Below are positions 1 to 9,658 of a DNA stretch of 64,000 nucleotides, piece after piece. Both the position numbers and the translations under genes were made by a program. The notes under the pieces were generated by a model that worked only from the letters and a program-made list of their open reading frames with translations, was not told the origin of the DNA and did not search any database. The stretch's first letter is position 1, and each line of letters starts with the position of its first letter. The stretch is taken from NCBI RefSeq assembly GCF_009789675.1, contig NZ_CP046913.1, positions 2,232,001 to 2,296,000 on the forward strand, given 5' to 3'. Source of the stretch: Paraburkholderia acidisoli. GTDB taxonomy: Bacteria > Pseudomonadota > Gammaproteobacteria > Burkholderiales > Burkholderiaceae.

Positions 1-954
1 GCACGCGCTCACGATCTTCTTCACGAGCACTTCCTTCTGCCCGTGATTGACGTCCTCGACCGCCTCGAGAATGCGCAGGTTCTGGCCCGACTCGGCGGCC
101 GTGCGGATCAGCGCCTGCACGTCCTTCGGGAAGCACGAGCCGCCGTAGCCGCAGCCCGCGTAGAGAAAGTGATAGCCGATGCGCGGATCGGAACCGATGC
201 CGCGGCGCACCGCCTCGATGTCGGCGCCCACGCGATCGGCGAGATTCGCCATCTCGTTCATGAACGAGATGCGCGTGGCCAGCATCGCGTTGGCCGCGTA
301 TTTCGTGAACTCGGCCGAACGCACGTCCATGTAGATCGTGCGTTCGTGATTGCGGTTGAACGGCGCGTAGAGGCGCTTCATCTTCTCGCGCGCGAGCTTG
401 CCGTTCTCGTCTTCGTCGATACCGATGATGATGCGGTCGGGCCGCATGAAGTCGTCGACGGCCGCGCCTTCCTTGAGGAACTCGGGGTTCGAAACCACCG
501 AGAAGCGATGCGGCGCGCTCGCGCCCAAACCGCGCTTCGCGAGTTCTTCGGCGACCACGGCCTGCACGCGCTGCGCCGTGCCCACGGGCACCGTCGATTT
601 GTCGACGATCACCTTGAAGCCGTCCATGTAACGGCCGATGCTGCGCGCGGCTTCGAGCACGTATTGGAGATCCGCCGAACCGTCTTCGTCGGGCGGCGTG
701 CCGACGGCGATGAACTGCACCTCGCCGTGCGCGACGCTTGCCGCGATATCGGTGGAAAACGTGATGCGCCCGGCCGCGCGATTGCGCGCGATCAGTTCGA
801 GCAGTCCCGGTTCGTGGATCGGCACGCCGCCGCCGTTGAGGATGTCGATCTTGCGCGGATCGACGTCGAGGCAGAACACGTCGTGGCCGATTTCGGCCAG
901 ACACGCCCCCGTGACGAGGCCGACATAGCCGGTGCCGATAATGGTGATCTTCAT
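1..954 (-). CDS. ugd: UDP-glucose 6-dehydrogenase, cut off by the window start
   Basis: Oxidises UDP-glucose to UDP-glucuronate with two NAD+ in the cytoplasm, feeding capsule, exopolysaccharide and lipid A-Ara4N synthesis. The visible 318 residues begin [16 protein letters not shown], a Rossmann NAD-binding loop (residues 7-12). They continue through the KSTVPVGT segment (about 119-126) and [14 protein letters not shown] (about 156-169). The catalytic cysteine lies in GGSCFPKD (Cys274 in this numbering). The family is usually about 450-470 residues, so roughly 150 C-terminal residues lie outside the window. The gene follows lapB on the same strand after a 126-base gap and may end the long minus-strand gene run. 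The assignment is firm from the motifs. Which polysaccharide it serves cannot be told here. Confidence 0.96.
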   Translation of the reverse strand, partial: MKITIIGTGYVGLVTGACLAEIGHDVFCLDVDPRKIDILNGGGVPIHEPGLLELIARNRAAGRITFSTDIAASVAHGEVQFIAVGTPPDEDGSADLQYVLEAARSIGRYMDGFKVIVDKSTVPVGTAQRVQAVVAEELAKRGLGASAPHRFSVVSNPEFLKEGAAVDDFMRPDRIIIGIDEDENGKLAREKMKRLYAPFNRNHERTIYMDVRSAEFTKYAANAMLATRISFMNEMANLADRVGADIEAVRRGIGSDPRIGYHFLYAGCGYGGSCFPKDVQALIRTAAESGQNLRILEAVEDVNHGQKEVLVKKIVSAC

Positions 955-1080
955 AGGCGCTCCGATGACTGAAGCAGATGATGAAAAGACGTTGGGGCGC
1001 CCGGTTGCCCGCGCTTCGCGCGCGGGACTACCGGCTTGCTTCGGGCAACGCGCTGGCCTGGTGGTGCTGCGGGTTCAGGC

Positions 1081-2256
1081 TCAGCTCGAAGCGGGAATCG
1101 GTTCGACGCGGCGCGGCGCATAGGTTTCCCAGCCGCTGCAGCCCGGACATTGCCAGTAGAAAAGCCGCGCGCGGAAGCCGCAGTTCTGGCACGTGTAGCG
1201 CGGCAGATTCTTGGTGCGCTGCTGCAACAGCTTGCGCATGAGCTCCAGCTCGCTGCGGCGCGGCTCCTCGGCGGTGGCGTGCTGCGCTTCGAGCAGCCGC
1301 GACATGCCCGCGAGATTCGGCGACTTCTGCATCTGCGTGCGGGCGAGCGTGTGCGCCGCCTCCGCGCCGCGCAGGGCCGCCACATATTTATAGGCCACAT
1401 CGAGCAGATCGTTGGACGGATACGTATCCACCCAGGTCGTGAGCAGCTGCGCGCCCTCGTCGGCGCGGCCGAGCGTTTCGTACGCCTTCATCACCTTTTC
1501 GGCGACAAGGGGCAGATACGCGGGATTTTGCGCCTCGACCTCGCGCCAATGCGCGAGCGCCGACTCCGACGCGCCGCTCGCCGCGTCCACGTCGCCCGCG
1601 AGGATCGTCGCGCGCACGTTCTGCGGGTTCGCCTTGAGCGCGAGCGACAACTGGCGGCGCGCTTCATCGGCCTGCTTTTGTTGCAGCGCTTCCTGCGCCA
1701 GCTCGCAATGGAACTGCGCGATTTCGAGGCCGAGCGGCGCGGCGCCCATGGTCTCGAGCGAGCGCGCCGTATCGATACACCGGTTCCAGTCCTTCTCGAT
1801 CTCGTAGATCGTGAGCAGCGCGCGCTGCGCGCCGAGCGCGTAGTCGCCCGACTTGAGCTTGCCGAAGGTTTCTTCCGCGCGGTCGAGCAGGCCCGCCTTG
1901 AGGAAGTCCTGGCCGAGTTCGAAGAGCGCGTGATCGCGCTCGTTCACGGGCAGGTCGGAACGCGAGAGCAGGTTCTGATGCACGCGGATCGCGCGGTCGG
2001 TTTCGCCGCGGCGGCGGAACAGGTTGCCGAGCGCGAAGTGCAGCTCGACCGTTTCGGGGTCGAGCTTGGCGACCTCGATGAACGCGTCGATGGCCTTGTC
2101 GGGCTGCTCGTTCAAGAGGAAATTGAGACCGCGGAAATACGAGCGCGGCAGGTTGGCGCTTTCGGACAGCAGCGCCTTCAGGTCGTAGCGCGACGCCATC
2201 CAGCCGAGCGCGAACGCGACCGGAATGACGAGGAGCCACCAAAAATCGAGATCCAT
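1081..2256 (-). CDS. lapB: LPS assembly protein LapB (YciM), TPR protein with rubredoxin-like metal site
   Basis: Predicted inner-membrane-anchored TPR protein. In E. coli the family recruits FtsH to degrade LpxC and so balances LPS against phospholipid. The chosen start (MDLDFWWLLVIPVAFALGW) puts a single N-terminal membrane helix at residues 2-19. An in-frame ATG 11 codons upstream would add a polar stretch unlike the family. TPR-like helices fill residues about 45-340. The C terminus carries two CxxC pairs (CQNCGF and CPGCSGW), the rubredoxin-type metal-binding domain needed for activity. The length of 391 residues matches the family (E. coli 389). It follows lapA by 60 bases on the same strand, the usual lapAB pairing. 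Confidence 0.95.
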   Translation of the reverse strand: MDLDFWWLLVIPVAFALGWMASRYDLKALLSESANLPRSYFRGLNFLLNEQPDKAIDAFIEVAKLDPETVELHFALGNLFRRRGETDRAIRVHQNLLSRSDLPVNERDHALFELGQDFLKAGLLDRAEETFGKLKSGDYALGAQRALLTIYEIEKDWNRCIDTARSLETMGAAPLGLEIAQFHCELAQEALQQKQADEARRQLSLALKANPQNVRATILAGDVDAASGASESALAHWREVEAQNPAYLPLVAEKVMKAYETLGRADEGAQLLTTWVDTYPSNDLLDVAYKYVAALRGAEAAHTLARTQMQKSPNLAGMSRLLEAQHATAEEPRRSELELMRKLLQQRTKNLPRYTCQNCGFRARLFYWQCPGCSGWETYAPRRVEPIPASS

Positions 2257-2316
2257 GCGAGCGATGGGTTGGGCAGTTGTGGACCGCACGCGCGAGGCGC
2301 GCGCGGCAAAGCGGAA

Positions 2317-2610
2317 TCAGATGAGCGGCGGCAGCGGCGGCTCCACCGGCGCGATGGGCGTTTCACGCGCCACGCGCAGCTCGCGCTTCAGGCGCGCGTT
2401 TTCCATGCGCAGCCGGAACACGGCCGGCAGCGCCGACAGCAGCCCCGCCAGCAAGCCGACCACGAAGAACGCGAGGCCGATCAGGATCAGCGGAGCCTGC
2501 CACGAATATCCGGCCAGGAAGTTAAGCGTCGCGGTTTGCGTGTTGGCGAGCGCGAGCACGAGCAGCAGCACGAACACCAGCACACGGATCACCCAGGCGA
2601 TCAATCTCAT
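2317..2610 (-). CDS. lapA: LPS assembly protein LapA (DUF1049 membrane protein)
   Basis: Small inner-membrane partner of LapB, 97 residues. Two hydrophobic helices are visible, at residues about 3-22 and about 41-64. A charged segment follows (RLRMENARLKREL, 67-79) that looks like the short cytoplasmic coiled coil of LapA_dom proteins, then a Pro-rich tail. The start ATG was chosen because the signal-anchor begins immediately after it; the longer in-frame extension is Arg-rich and unlike the family. It lies between ihfB and lapB, all on the minus strand. A hairpin terminator after ihfB suggests lapAB is only partly co-transcribed with upstream genes or has its own promoter. Confidence 0.93.
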   Translation of the reverse strand: MRLIAWVIRVLVFVLLLVLALANTQTATLNFLAGYSWQAPLILIGLAFFVVGLLAGLLSALPAVFRLRMENARLKRELRVARETPIAPVEPPLPPLI

Positions 2611-2795
2611 GAAGGATTCTCTTGGCAGTTTCGAAAAGCACGGGCGGGACTGGCGTTGCACGCCTTCGCAGCGCGTACGGCGCGCTTTGCGATGTGTCCC
2701 GCGAAGTGCCCCGTATTGTAAATGAAGGCCCCGCCCACCGGCACGTGCCAGCCGTCGCATCGGCCGCACCCGCCGCGGCGCGAAAGCCGCGAACG

Positions 2796-2826
2796 AAAAA
2801 CGCCGGGGTCGCGAGACCCCGGCGCT
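2796..2826 (-). terminator. Intrinsic terminator after ihfB
   Basis: On the minus strand a GCGCCGGGG / CCCCGGCG stem (2801-2824) closes a short loop and is followed by TTTTTCG. It sits about 75 bases past the ihfB stop and before lapA, so it would end or attenuate the rpsA–ihfB transcript. Confidence 0.8.
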
Positions 2827-2899
2827 TTCTTCCGGTCCATACATTCTGGCCATCTGGCATTGACCGCCGACGACCGCAATCGCCCATTACAGCGAGCGC

Positions 2900-3223
2900 T
2901 TACAGGTCGTCGTCCGGCTCTTCGGCCTTGAGCGGCTCGCCCGATCGACGGTCCACGCGTTCGCGCAGTTCCTTGCCAGGCTTGAAGTGCGGTACGAACT
3001 TCTCAGGCACCAACACCTTTTCGCCCGACTTGGGATTGCGCCCAACGCGCGACGGCCGGCGATTCAGGCCGAAGCTGCCAAAACCACGAATTTCGATGCG
3101 ATGACCCTTGGCAAGCGCCTCGGACATCGCGTCGAGCATCGTTTTGACCGCGAAATCCGCGTCCTTGAGAACAAGTTGCGGAAATCGCGTAGCCAGCTGC
3201 GCGACCAATTCAGATTTGGTCAT
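2900..3223 (-). CDS. ihfB: Integration host factor subunit beta
   Basis: DNA-bending nucleoid protein, the beta half of the IHF heterodimer. It acts in recombination, replication and sigma-54 promoter architecture. The 107 residues begin [17 protein letters not shown]. They contain the beta-arm hallmark [21 protein letters not shown] (split here at about residues 47-67), with the conserved Arg/Pro/Asn tip that intercalates into DNA. An acidic tail (EEPDDDL) extends beyond the E. coli length of 94, as is usual in Burkholderiales. It starts 26 bases after the rpsA stop, the classic rpsA–ihfB arrangement. Confidence 0.97.
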   Translation of the reverse strand: MTKSELVAQLATRFPQLVLKDADFAVKTMLDAMSEALAKGHRIEIRGFGSFGLNRRPSRVGRNPKSGEKVLVPEKFVPHFKPGKELRERVDRRSGEPLKAEEPDDDL

Positions 3224-3249
3224 ACTTCAGCTTGCCCCCGTTTGAGGCC

Positions 3250-4962
3250 TTACTGGTTCTGGCCGTCGAGCTTGGCCTTCAGCAGCGCGCCCAGGTTGGT
3301 CGTGCCGGTGGCAGCCGAACCGTTATCCGACGACATGCTGCGGAGTGCTTCCTGCGTCTCGGCCGAATCCTTGGCCTTGATCGACAGGTTGATGCCGCGC
3401 GACTTGCGATCGATGTTGATGATCATCGCGTTGACCTTGTCGCCTTCCTTCAGCACGTTGCGAGCATCTTCCACGCGGTCTTGCGCGATTTCCGAAGCAC
3501 GCAGGTAGCCTTCGACGTCGGCCGTCAGCGTGATGACAGCACCCTTCGCGTCCACCGACTTCACGACGCCGTCAACCGTTGCGCCCTTGTCGTTGATCGC
3601 CACGAAGTTGCTGAACGGGTCGCCTTCGAGCTGCTTGATGCCGAGCGAAATGCGTTCCTTCTCGACGTCGATGCCCAGAACCACGGCTTCGACTTCGTCG
3701 CCCTTCTTGTACTTGCGGACGGCTTCTTCGCCGGTTTCCGACCACGACAGGTCCGAAAGGTGAACCAGACCGTCGATACCGCCGGGCAGACCGATGAACA
3801 CGCCGAAGTCGGTGATCGACTTGATCGCGCCTTGCAGCTTGTCGCCCTTCTTGTAGTTGCGGCTGAAGTCATCCCACGGATTCGGCTTGCACTGCTTCAT
3901 GCCGAGCGAGATGCGGCGGCGGTCTTCGTCGATCTCGAGGACCATGACTTCGACTTCGTCGCCCAGTTGCACAACCTTCGACGGTGCAACGTTCTTGTTC
4001 GTCCAGTCCATTTCCGAAACGTGGACGAGGCCTTCGATACCCGACTCGACTTCGACGAACGCGCCGTAGTCGGTGATATTCGTGACCTTACCGAACAGGC
4101 GCGTGCCCGACGGGTAACGGCGCGAGATGCCTTCCCACGGATCGTCGCCCAGTTGCTTGATACCGAGCGAAACGCGGTTCTTTTCCTGGTCGAACTTAAG
4201 GATCTTGGCCGTGACTTCCTGGCCGACCGACAGCACTTCCGACGGGTGACGCACGCGACGCCATGCGATGTCGGTGATGTGCAGCAGGCCGTCGATGCCG
4301 CCGAGGTCCACGAACGCGCCGTAGTCGGTGATGTTCTTGACCACGCCGTTGACGATCGCGCCTTCCTTCAGCGTTTCGAGCAGCTTTGCGCGCTCTTCGC
4401 CTTGCGTGGCTTCGATCACTGCGCGGCGCGACAGCACGACGTTGTTACGCTTGCGGTCGAGCTTGATGACGCGGAATTCGAGCGTCTTGCCTTCGTACGG
4501 CGTCGTGTCCTTGACCGGACGCGTGTCGACGAGCGAACCCGGCAGGAACGCGCGGATGCCGTTGACCATCACGGTCATGCCGCCCTTGACCTTGCCCGTG
4601 ATCGTGCCGGTCACGAGTTCGTTGTTGTCGAGCGCCTTTTCCAGCGACAGCCACGAAGCGAGACGCTTCGCCTTGTCGCGCGACAGGATCGTGTCGCCAT
4701 AGCCGTTTTCCAGCGCGTCGATCGCGACGGAAACGAAATCGCCCGATTGAACCTCCACTTCGCCCTGGTCGTTCAGGAATTCCTCGATGGGAATGTAGGC
4801 CTCGGACTTCAGGCCAGCGTTGACAACCACGAAGTTGTGGTCGACGCGGACGACTTCAGCGGAGATGACTTCGCCGGCACGCATGTCCTGGCGGGTCAGC
4901 GACTCTTCGAACAGAGCCGCGAAAGATTCGGTATTCGGGGTGGAGGTTTGCAGATCGGACAT
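3250..4962 (-). CDS. rpsA: 30S ribosomal protein S1
   Basis: Six-domain OB-fold protein that brings mRNA to the 30S subunit. From [20 protein letters not shown] it is 570 residues (E. coli 557). Repeated S1 motifs are visible, for example [40 protein letters not shown] and [20 protein letters not shown]. They are separated by the recurring endings [32 protein letters not shown] and [11 protein letters not shown]. The start at 4962 gives the conserved family N terminus. An ATG six codons upstream (4980) is also in frame and cannot be excluded. The gene is downstream of cmk and upstream of ihfB, the order conserved across proteobacteria. Codon use is more biased than in its neighbours, fitting high expression. 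Confidence 0.98.
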   Translation of the reverse strand: MSDLQTSTPNTESFAALFEESLTRQDMRAGEVISAEVVRVDHNFVVVNAGLKSEAYIPIEEFLNDQGEVEVQSGDFVSVAIDALENGYGDTILSRDKAKRLASWLSLEKALDNNELVTGTITGKVKGGMTVMVNGIRAFLPGSLVDTRPVKDTTPYEGKTLEFRVIKLDRKRNNVVLSRRAVIEATQGEERAKLLETLKEGAIVNGVVKNITDYGAFVDLGGIDGLLHITDIAWRRVRHPSEVLSVGQEVTAKILKFDQEKNRVSLGIKQLGDDPWEGISRRYPSGTRLFGKVTNITDYGAFVEVESGIEGLVHVSEMDWTNKNVAPSKVVQLGDEVEVMVLEIDEDRRRISLGMKQCKPNPWDDFSRNYKKGDKLQGAIKSITDFGVFIGLPGGIDGLVHLSDLSWSETGEEAVRKYKKGDEVEAVVLGIDVEKERISLGIKQLEGDPFSNFVAINDKGATVDGVVKSVDAKGAVITLTADVEGYLRASEIAQDRVEDARNVLKEGDKVNAMIINIDRKSRGINLSIKAKDSAETQEALRSMSSDNGSAATGTTNLGALLKAKLDGQNQ

Positions 4963-5148
4963 AAAAATCTGTATTTGCATGGTTTGCGCTGCCTCGCCAG
5001 TCAGTCTTGACGGCTTGGCGTTGAGGCCGGAACGCGACGTTCGCGGCACGGATGCGAAAACCAAACGGGGTTAAGGGGTTAAATAACGCCCTGCTTCATG
5101 CGGGGCACCAACACGGAACAACCACTACCTACTGCTGTATTGCCTGTT

Positions 5149-5859
5149 TCACTGCGCTTTGCCGTGAGCCTCGGAGTGCCGCACGGGCAATGCCTGATAC
5201 CACTGCACGACCTGCTCGACCGCCTGGTCGATGGACAGCGCCGAGGTATCCAACAGCTGCGCATCCGCTGCGGGCTTGAGCGGCGCGGCTGCACGACCAC
5301 TGTCGCGCGCGTCGCGTTCACGCAAATCCCGGAGCAAGTCATCCATATTAGCAGAAAATCCTTTTTGGATCAATTGCTTATGCCGGCGGGCCGCGCGGGC
5401 CTCCACGCTGGCCGTCAGGAAGACCTTCAGAACCGCGTCCGGGAAGATCACCGTGCCCATGTCGCGGCCGTCCGCGACGAGGCCGGGCAGCTTGCGGAAC
5501 GCCCGCTGGCGCGCCACCAGCGCGGTACGCACGCCCGGATGCGCCGCGATCATCGAGGCGCGGTTGCCCACTTGCTCGGCGCGGATTTCGTTCGAAACGT
5601 CAACGCCGTCGAGCTGCGCGAGCCCCTCGCGGAACGTGATGTGGAGATCGTCGATGAGTCTCGCGAGGCCGTCGGCGTCGTCGGCGGCGATCTCGTAGCG
5701 CATGCTCGCGAGCGCCGCGAGCCGGTAGAGCGCGCCGCTGTCGAGCAGGTGGAAGCCCATGTGCGCGGCGACCAGCGTGGCCACCGTGCCCTTGCCGGAA
5801 GCGGTGGGGCCGTCGATCGTGATGACGGGCGTCGGATAAAAGGGACGAGTCGGTTTCAT
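5149..5859 (-). CDS. cmk: Cytidylate kinase
   Basis: Phosphorylates CMP and dCMP with ATP, recycling pyrimidine nucleotides from RNA and phospholipid turnover. It has 236 residues with the P-loop GPTASGKG at 17-24, then LDSGALYR of the CMP-binding segment and [13 protein letters not shown] further in. The C-terminal lid is Arg-rich ([13 protein letters not shown]). The start at 5859 was preferred over a longer in-frame form because the latter adds 47 Arg-rich residues with no family counterpart. The ribosome-binding site before it is weak. It lies 26 bases after the aroA stop and about 186 bases before rpsA, the usual aroA–cmk–rpsA set. Confidence 0.96.
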   Translation of the reverse strand: MKPTRPFYPTPVITIDGPTASGKGTVATLVAAHMGFHLLDSGALYRLAALASMRYEIAADDADGLARLIDDLHITFREGLAQLDGVDVSNEIRAEQVGNRASMIAAHPGVRTALVARQRAFRKLPGLVADGRDMGTVIFPDAVLKVFLTASVEARAARRHKQLIQKGFSANMDDLLRDLRERDARDSGRAAAPLKPAADAQLLDTSALSIDQAVEQVVQWYQALPVRHSEAHGKAQ

Positions 5860-5885
5860 GCGGCGTGTGCTATCGCGACGAAAAG

Positions 5886-7193
5886 TCAGGGTTGCGCGAG
5901 CGCCAGGAAGCGCTCGAAATAATCGGGGAAGGTCTTGCCGACGCACTTCGGGTCGTTGATGCGCACCGGCACGCCGCCGAGGCTCACGAGCGAGAAGCAC
6001 ATGGCCATGCGGTGATCGTCGTAGGTGTCGATGGCCGCGTTGGGCGTGAGCTTTTCGGGCGGGCGCACGATCAGGTAATCGGGGCCCTCCTCCACTTCGG
6101 CGCCGACCTTGCGCAGTTCCGTGGCCATCGCGGCAATACGGTCGGTTTCCTTCACGCGCCAGCTCGCGATGTTGCGCAGCGTGGTCGCGCCGTCGGCGAA
6201 CAGCGCGGCCACGGCGATCGTCATGGCCGCGTCGGGAATCAGGTTGAAGTCCATGTCGATGGGATCGAGCTTGCCGTGATCGTTGCCGATGCCGCGCACC
6301 TCGATCCAGTCGTCCGCGACCGTGACGTTCGCGCCCATCTTCATGAGCGCCGCCGCGAAGGCGACATCGCCCTGGATGCTCGCGCGGCCCACGCCTTCCA
6401 CGCGAATCGGGCCGCCGCCGATGGCGCCCGCCGCGAGGAAATACGACGCGCTCGACGCGTCGCCTTCCACCATGATCTTGCCCGGCGACTGGTAGCGCAC
6501 GCCCGCAGGAATCTCGAAGCGATGCCAGCCGTTGTTACGCTCGACGTTCACGCCGAAGCGCGCCATCAGCTTGATCGTGATGTCGATGTAGGGCTTCGAG
6601 ATCAGCTCGCCCTCCACTTCGACCACGGTCACGCCGCCTTCGGCGCGCACGAGCGGCAGCGTCATCAGCAGCGCCGTGAGGAACTGGCTCGACACGTCGC
6701 CGCGCACGCGAATGGGCGCCGTCACGTCGATCTGCGCCGGACGGATGCGCAGCGGCGGATAGCCGTCGTTCTCTTCGTAATCGATCTTCGCGCCGATCTG
6801 GCGCAGGCCGTCGACGAGATCGCCGATTGGCCGTTCGTGCATGCGCGGCACGCCGTGAATGCGGTAGTCGCCGCCATTGACCGCGAGCGCCGCCGTGAGC
6901 GGACGCACGGCCGTGCCCGCGTTGCCGAGGAACAGGTCGGCGCGCACCGCCTGGAACGCGCCGCGCGTGCCCTGCACGACGCAGGTGTCGCCCTCGCGCT
7001 TGAGCTTCACGCCGAGCTTGTCGAGCGCGTCGAGCATCACGCGCGTGTCGTCGGAATCGAGCAGATTCGTGATGGTCGTTTCGCCCTCGGCAAGCGCCGC
7101 GAGCAGCAGCACGCGGTTCGAGATGCTCTTCGAGCCGGGCAGACGGATCGTGCCGGTCGCACGGGTGAACGGTCCGAGATCGAGGTGTTCCAT
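5886..7193 (-). CDS. aroA: 3-phosphoshikimate 1-carboxyvinyltransferase (EPSP synthase)
   Basis: Sixth step of the shikimate pathway: shikimate 3-phosphate plus PEP gives EPSP. It has 435 residues. The N-terminal [10 protein letters not shown] (18-27) and [14 protein letters not shown] (about 90-103) mark a class I, glyphosate-sensitive-type enzyme by motif. Later [12 protein letters not shown] and [14 protein letters not shown] complete the active site. An AGGAAA ribosome-binding site stands nine bases before the ATG. It lies between tyrA and cmk in the aromatic amino acid run. Confidence 0.97.
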   Translation of the reverse strand: MEHLDLGPFTRATGTIRLPGSKSISNRVLLLAALAEGETTITNLLDSDDTRVMLDALDKLGVKLKREGDTCVVQGTRGAFQAVRADLFLGNAGTAVRPLTAALAVNGGDYRIHGVPRMHERPIGDLVDGLRQIGAKIDYEENDGYPPLRIRPAQIDVTAPIRVRGDVSSQFLTALLMTLPLVRAEGGVTVVEVEGELISKPYIDITIKLMARFGVNVERNNGWHRFEIPAGVRYQSPGKIMVEGDASSASYFLAAGAIGGGPIRVEGVGRASIQGDVAFAAALMKMGANVTVADDWIEVRGIGNDHGKLDPIDMDFNLIPDAAMTIAVAALFADGATTLRNIASWRVKETDRIAAMATELRKVGAEVEEGPDYLIVRPPEKLTPNAAIDTYDDHRMAMCFSLVSLGGVPVRINDPKCVGKTFPDYFERFLALAQP

Positions 7194-7299
7194 GAACGTT
7201 TCCTGGTGATGCCTGTTGCCGAGCCGGCGGCCGCCGGGTAGGCGAGCCGTCGCGGCTGCTTGTCAATGTGCGTGCTGTTGCGTTCGCTGGCGGGTCCGC

Positions 7300-8262
7300 T
7301 TATTTGTCGGGCATGGCGTCGAGTGCTGCCGACGCCGCGCCCGGCGCCGCACCCGCGTGATTGCCGCCGCGCTCCTGCCACGCCTTGCGCGCCGCGCGCG
7401 AGCGCGCGAACACGGTTTCGAGCGCCACGCCGTCGCCGGCGTCGATGGCCGCGCGCAGTTTCGCGAGTACTTCAGTGTAGCCGTCGAGTTCCGCGAGCAG
7501 CGCGGAACGGTTCGCGAGGCACACGTCGCGCCACATCTCGGGGCTCGACGCGGCAATGCGCGTGAAGTCGCGGAAACCGCCCGCGGCGAAAGAGAACTTC
7601 AGTTCGGCGTCGGGCGTGTCGAGAATCTGGTCGACGAGCGCGAACGACAGCACGTGCGGCAGATGGCTGACCGAGGCGAACACGTGATCGTGCTGCTCGC
7701 CCGACATCTCGCCGATCACGGCGCCGGTGGCCTGCCACATCGCCGCCACGCACGCGACCGTGTCGGGCGCGTTTTCCGGCAACGGACACAGCACGACGTT
7801 GCGCCCCACGTAGAGATCGGGCAGCGCGGCTTCGACGCCGCTCGACTCGCGGCCCGCGATCGGATGGGCCGGCACGAACTGCCGGACACGTTCGCCCAGC
7901 ACCGCGCGCGCCGCCGCGATCACGTCGCTCTTGGTGCTGCCCGCGTCGGTCACGATGGTCTTCGCGTCGAGATGCGGCGCGATGCGTTCGAGCAGCGTCC
8001 GCGTCTGTGCGACGGGCGCGGCGATCAGCACGATGTCGGCGCCCGCGAGCGCGACGGCGAGCGCCGCGTCGTCGTCGAGCGTCACGGCGGTGTCGATCAC
8101 GCCGAGTTCGAGCGCGCGCTCGACCGACCGCGCGTTGCGGCCCACGCCGATCACCTCGGCGCCCTGCACCGCCGCGCCGCGTTCGCGCAGCGCGCGCGCC
8201 AGCGATCCGCCGATCAGGCCGACGCCGAAAATCACCAGCTTGCTAAAGGTAAAAGCACTCAC
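7300..8262 (-). CDS. tyrA: Prephenate dehydrogenase (TyrA family)
   Basis: Oxidatively decarboxylates prephenate (or arogenate) on the way to tyrosine. It has 320 residues with a dinucleotide-binding loop at the N terminus (FGVGLIGGSLARAL, about 12-25). The HPIAGRESSG motif carries the catalytic His, and SVSHLPH follows further on. No chorismate mutase domain is present; that activity is in pheA and in the secreted enzyme at 55830. The start codon is GTG at 8262. An out-of-frame ATG-CCG-TGA just upstream overlaps it and may couple initiation. The Ala-rich C terminus after about residue 290 is low complexity. Substrate preference between prephenate and arogenate cannot be read from the sequence. 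Confidence 0.94.
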   Translation of the reverse strand: MSAFTFSKLVIFGVGLIGGSLARALRERGAAVQGAEVIGVGRNARSVERALELGVIDTAVTLDDDAALAVALAGADIVLIAAPVAQTRTLLERIAPHLDAKTIVTDAGSTKSDVIAAARAVLGERVRQFVPAHPIAGRESSGVEAALPDLYVGRNVVLCPLPENAPDTVACVAAMWQATGAVIGEMSGEQHDHVFASVSHLPHVLSFALVDQILDTPDAELKFSFAAGGFRDFTRIAASSPEMWRDVCLANRSALLAELDGYTEVLAKLRAAIDAGDGVALETVFARSRAARKAWQERGGNHAGAAPGAASAALDAMPDK

Positions 8263-8326
8263 GGCATCACCACGAAAAAATGGTTGGCGGGTTCGCGCAT
8301 CTCATCGCGCCCTGTGTTTGCGCGAC

Positions 8327-9448
8327 TCACCGCGCACCGAGCGCGCGTTCGAGCGCGGCGACGAACGCGGCATTCTCGTCGGCGAGACCGATCGTCACGC
8401 GCAGCCACTGCGGCAAACCGTAGTTGCCGACCGGGCGCACGATCACGCCTTGCTCGAGCAGCGCGAGATTCACGCGCTCGCCGGCCGCGTCGTCATTGGC
8501 GTCACGCGCCACGCGCACCAGCACGAAATTGCCGTCCGAAGGCACGTACTCGAGGCCGAGCCGCGCGAAGGCGGCCGTAAGCGTGCGGTAGCCTTCGGCG
8601 TTGAGTTGCGCGCTGCGTTCGAGAAACGCCGTGTCGCCGAGCGCGGCAACGGCCGCCGCCTGCGCGAGCGTGTTGACGTTGAACGGCTGGCGCAGGCGGT
8701 TCAGCAGATCGGTCAGCCCCGGCGGCGCGATCGCAAAACCGACGCGCAGACCCGCGAGCCCGTACGCCTTCGAAAACGTGCGCGAGACGAGCAGGTTCGG
8801 ATACCGGCGCACCCACGCGATCGAGTCGTAGCGCTTCTCGGCCGCGAGATATTCCGTGTAGGCCTCGTCGAGCACGACCACCACGTGCGCGGGCACCTTC
8901 GCGATGAACGCCTCGAGCGCCGCGCCGTCGATGAAGGTGCCGGTCGGATTGTTCGGGTTCGCCACGAACACGAGCCGGGTGTCGGCATCGATCGCCGCCA
9001 GCATCGCGCCGAGATCGTGACCGTGGCGCACGGCCGGCGTGACCACGTGGCGCGCGCCGAGCCCTTGCGTCGCGAGCGCGTAGACCGCGAACGAATACTG
9101 CGAATAGACGATGGCCTCGCCGCGCTCGACGAACGCATGCGCGGCCAGTTCCAGAATGTCGTTGCTGCCGTTGCCGAGCGTGATCCATTCGGGCGGCACG
9201 TCGTAGCGGCGGCTGAGCGCAGCCTTCAGTTCGAACGCGTTCGAATCCGGATAGCGCCCGAGTTCGGCGGCCGCCGCGGCCAGCGCGCGCTGCGCCGACT
9301 CGGGCATGCCGAGCGGATTCTCGTTCGACGCGAGCTTGACGATGCGTGCCTCGTCGAGCCCGAACTGGCGTGCGACTTCCGAAATCGGCTTGCCGGCGAG
9401 GTAAGGCGCGATCGCGCGCACGTACGAAGGGCCGAATGGCGTGGTCAT
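8327..9448 (-). CDS. hisC: Histidinol-phosphate/aromatic aminotransferase HisC
   Basis: PLP-dependent class I/II aminotransferase of 373 residues. The PLP lysine is in SRTFSKAYGLAGLRVGF and the cofactor-contacting Asp/Tyr in VVLDEAYTEYL; ANPNNPTGTF is also present. A GGGAG ribosome-binding site directly before ATG 9448 fixes the start. The gene sits between pheA and tyrA, away from any his operon. It is therefore probably the paralogue that serves phenylalanine, tyrosine or arogenate transamination as well as, or instead of, histidine synthesis. That role is inferred from position only. Confidence 0.93.
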   Translation of the reverse strand: MTTPFGPSYVRAIAPYLAGKPISEVARQFGLDEARIVKLASNENPLGMPESAQRALAAAAAELGRYPDSNAFELKAALSRRYDVPPEWITLGNGSNDILELAAHAFVERGEAIVYSQYSFAVYALATQGLGARHVVTPAVRHGHDLGAMLAAIDADTRLVFVANPNNPTGTFIDGAALEAFIAKVPAHVVVVLDEAYTEYLAAEKRYDSIAWVRRYPNLLVSRTFSKAYGLAGLRVGFAIAPPGLTDLLNRLRQPFNVNTLAQAAAVAALGDTAFLERSAQLNAEGYRTLTAAFARLGLEYVPSDGNFVLVRVARDANDDAAGERVNLALLEQGVIVRPVGNYGLPQWLRVTIGLADENAAFVAALERALGAR

Positions 9449-9658
9449 GCGAGTCTCCCAACCGGGTTCCGGGCGCCGCGCGGGGCGTGCGGTGGACGGC
9501 GAGTCTGGTCGTTGCGAGGAAAGCGCGCCGCCCGTGCCGCCGCGCAACGTCGACACACGATCGACACGCGCTTCGGGCGGCGGCCGAGGCGCAAACCGTA
9601 GCGGCGGTTCGCGCCCCGGCGCGCGGATGAATCGACTTAACGCGCGGCTTGAAGCGGC

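Noticed and set aside
8260..8270. ATG start for tyrA just upstream
   Set aside because: That ATG is out of frame and meets TGA after one codon. The in-frame start is GTG at 8262.
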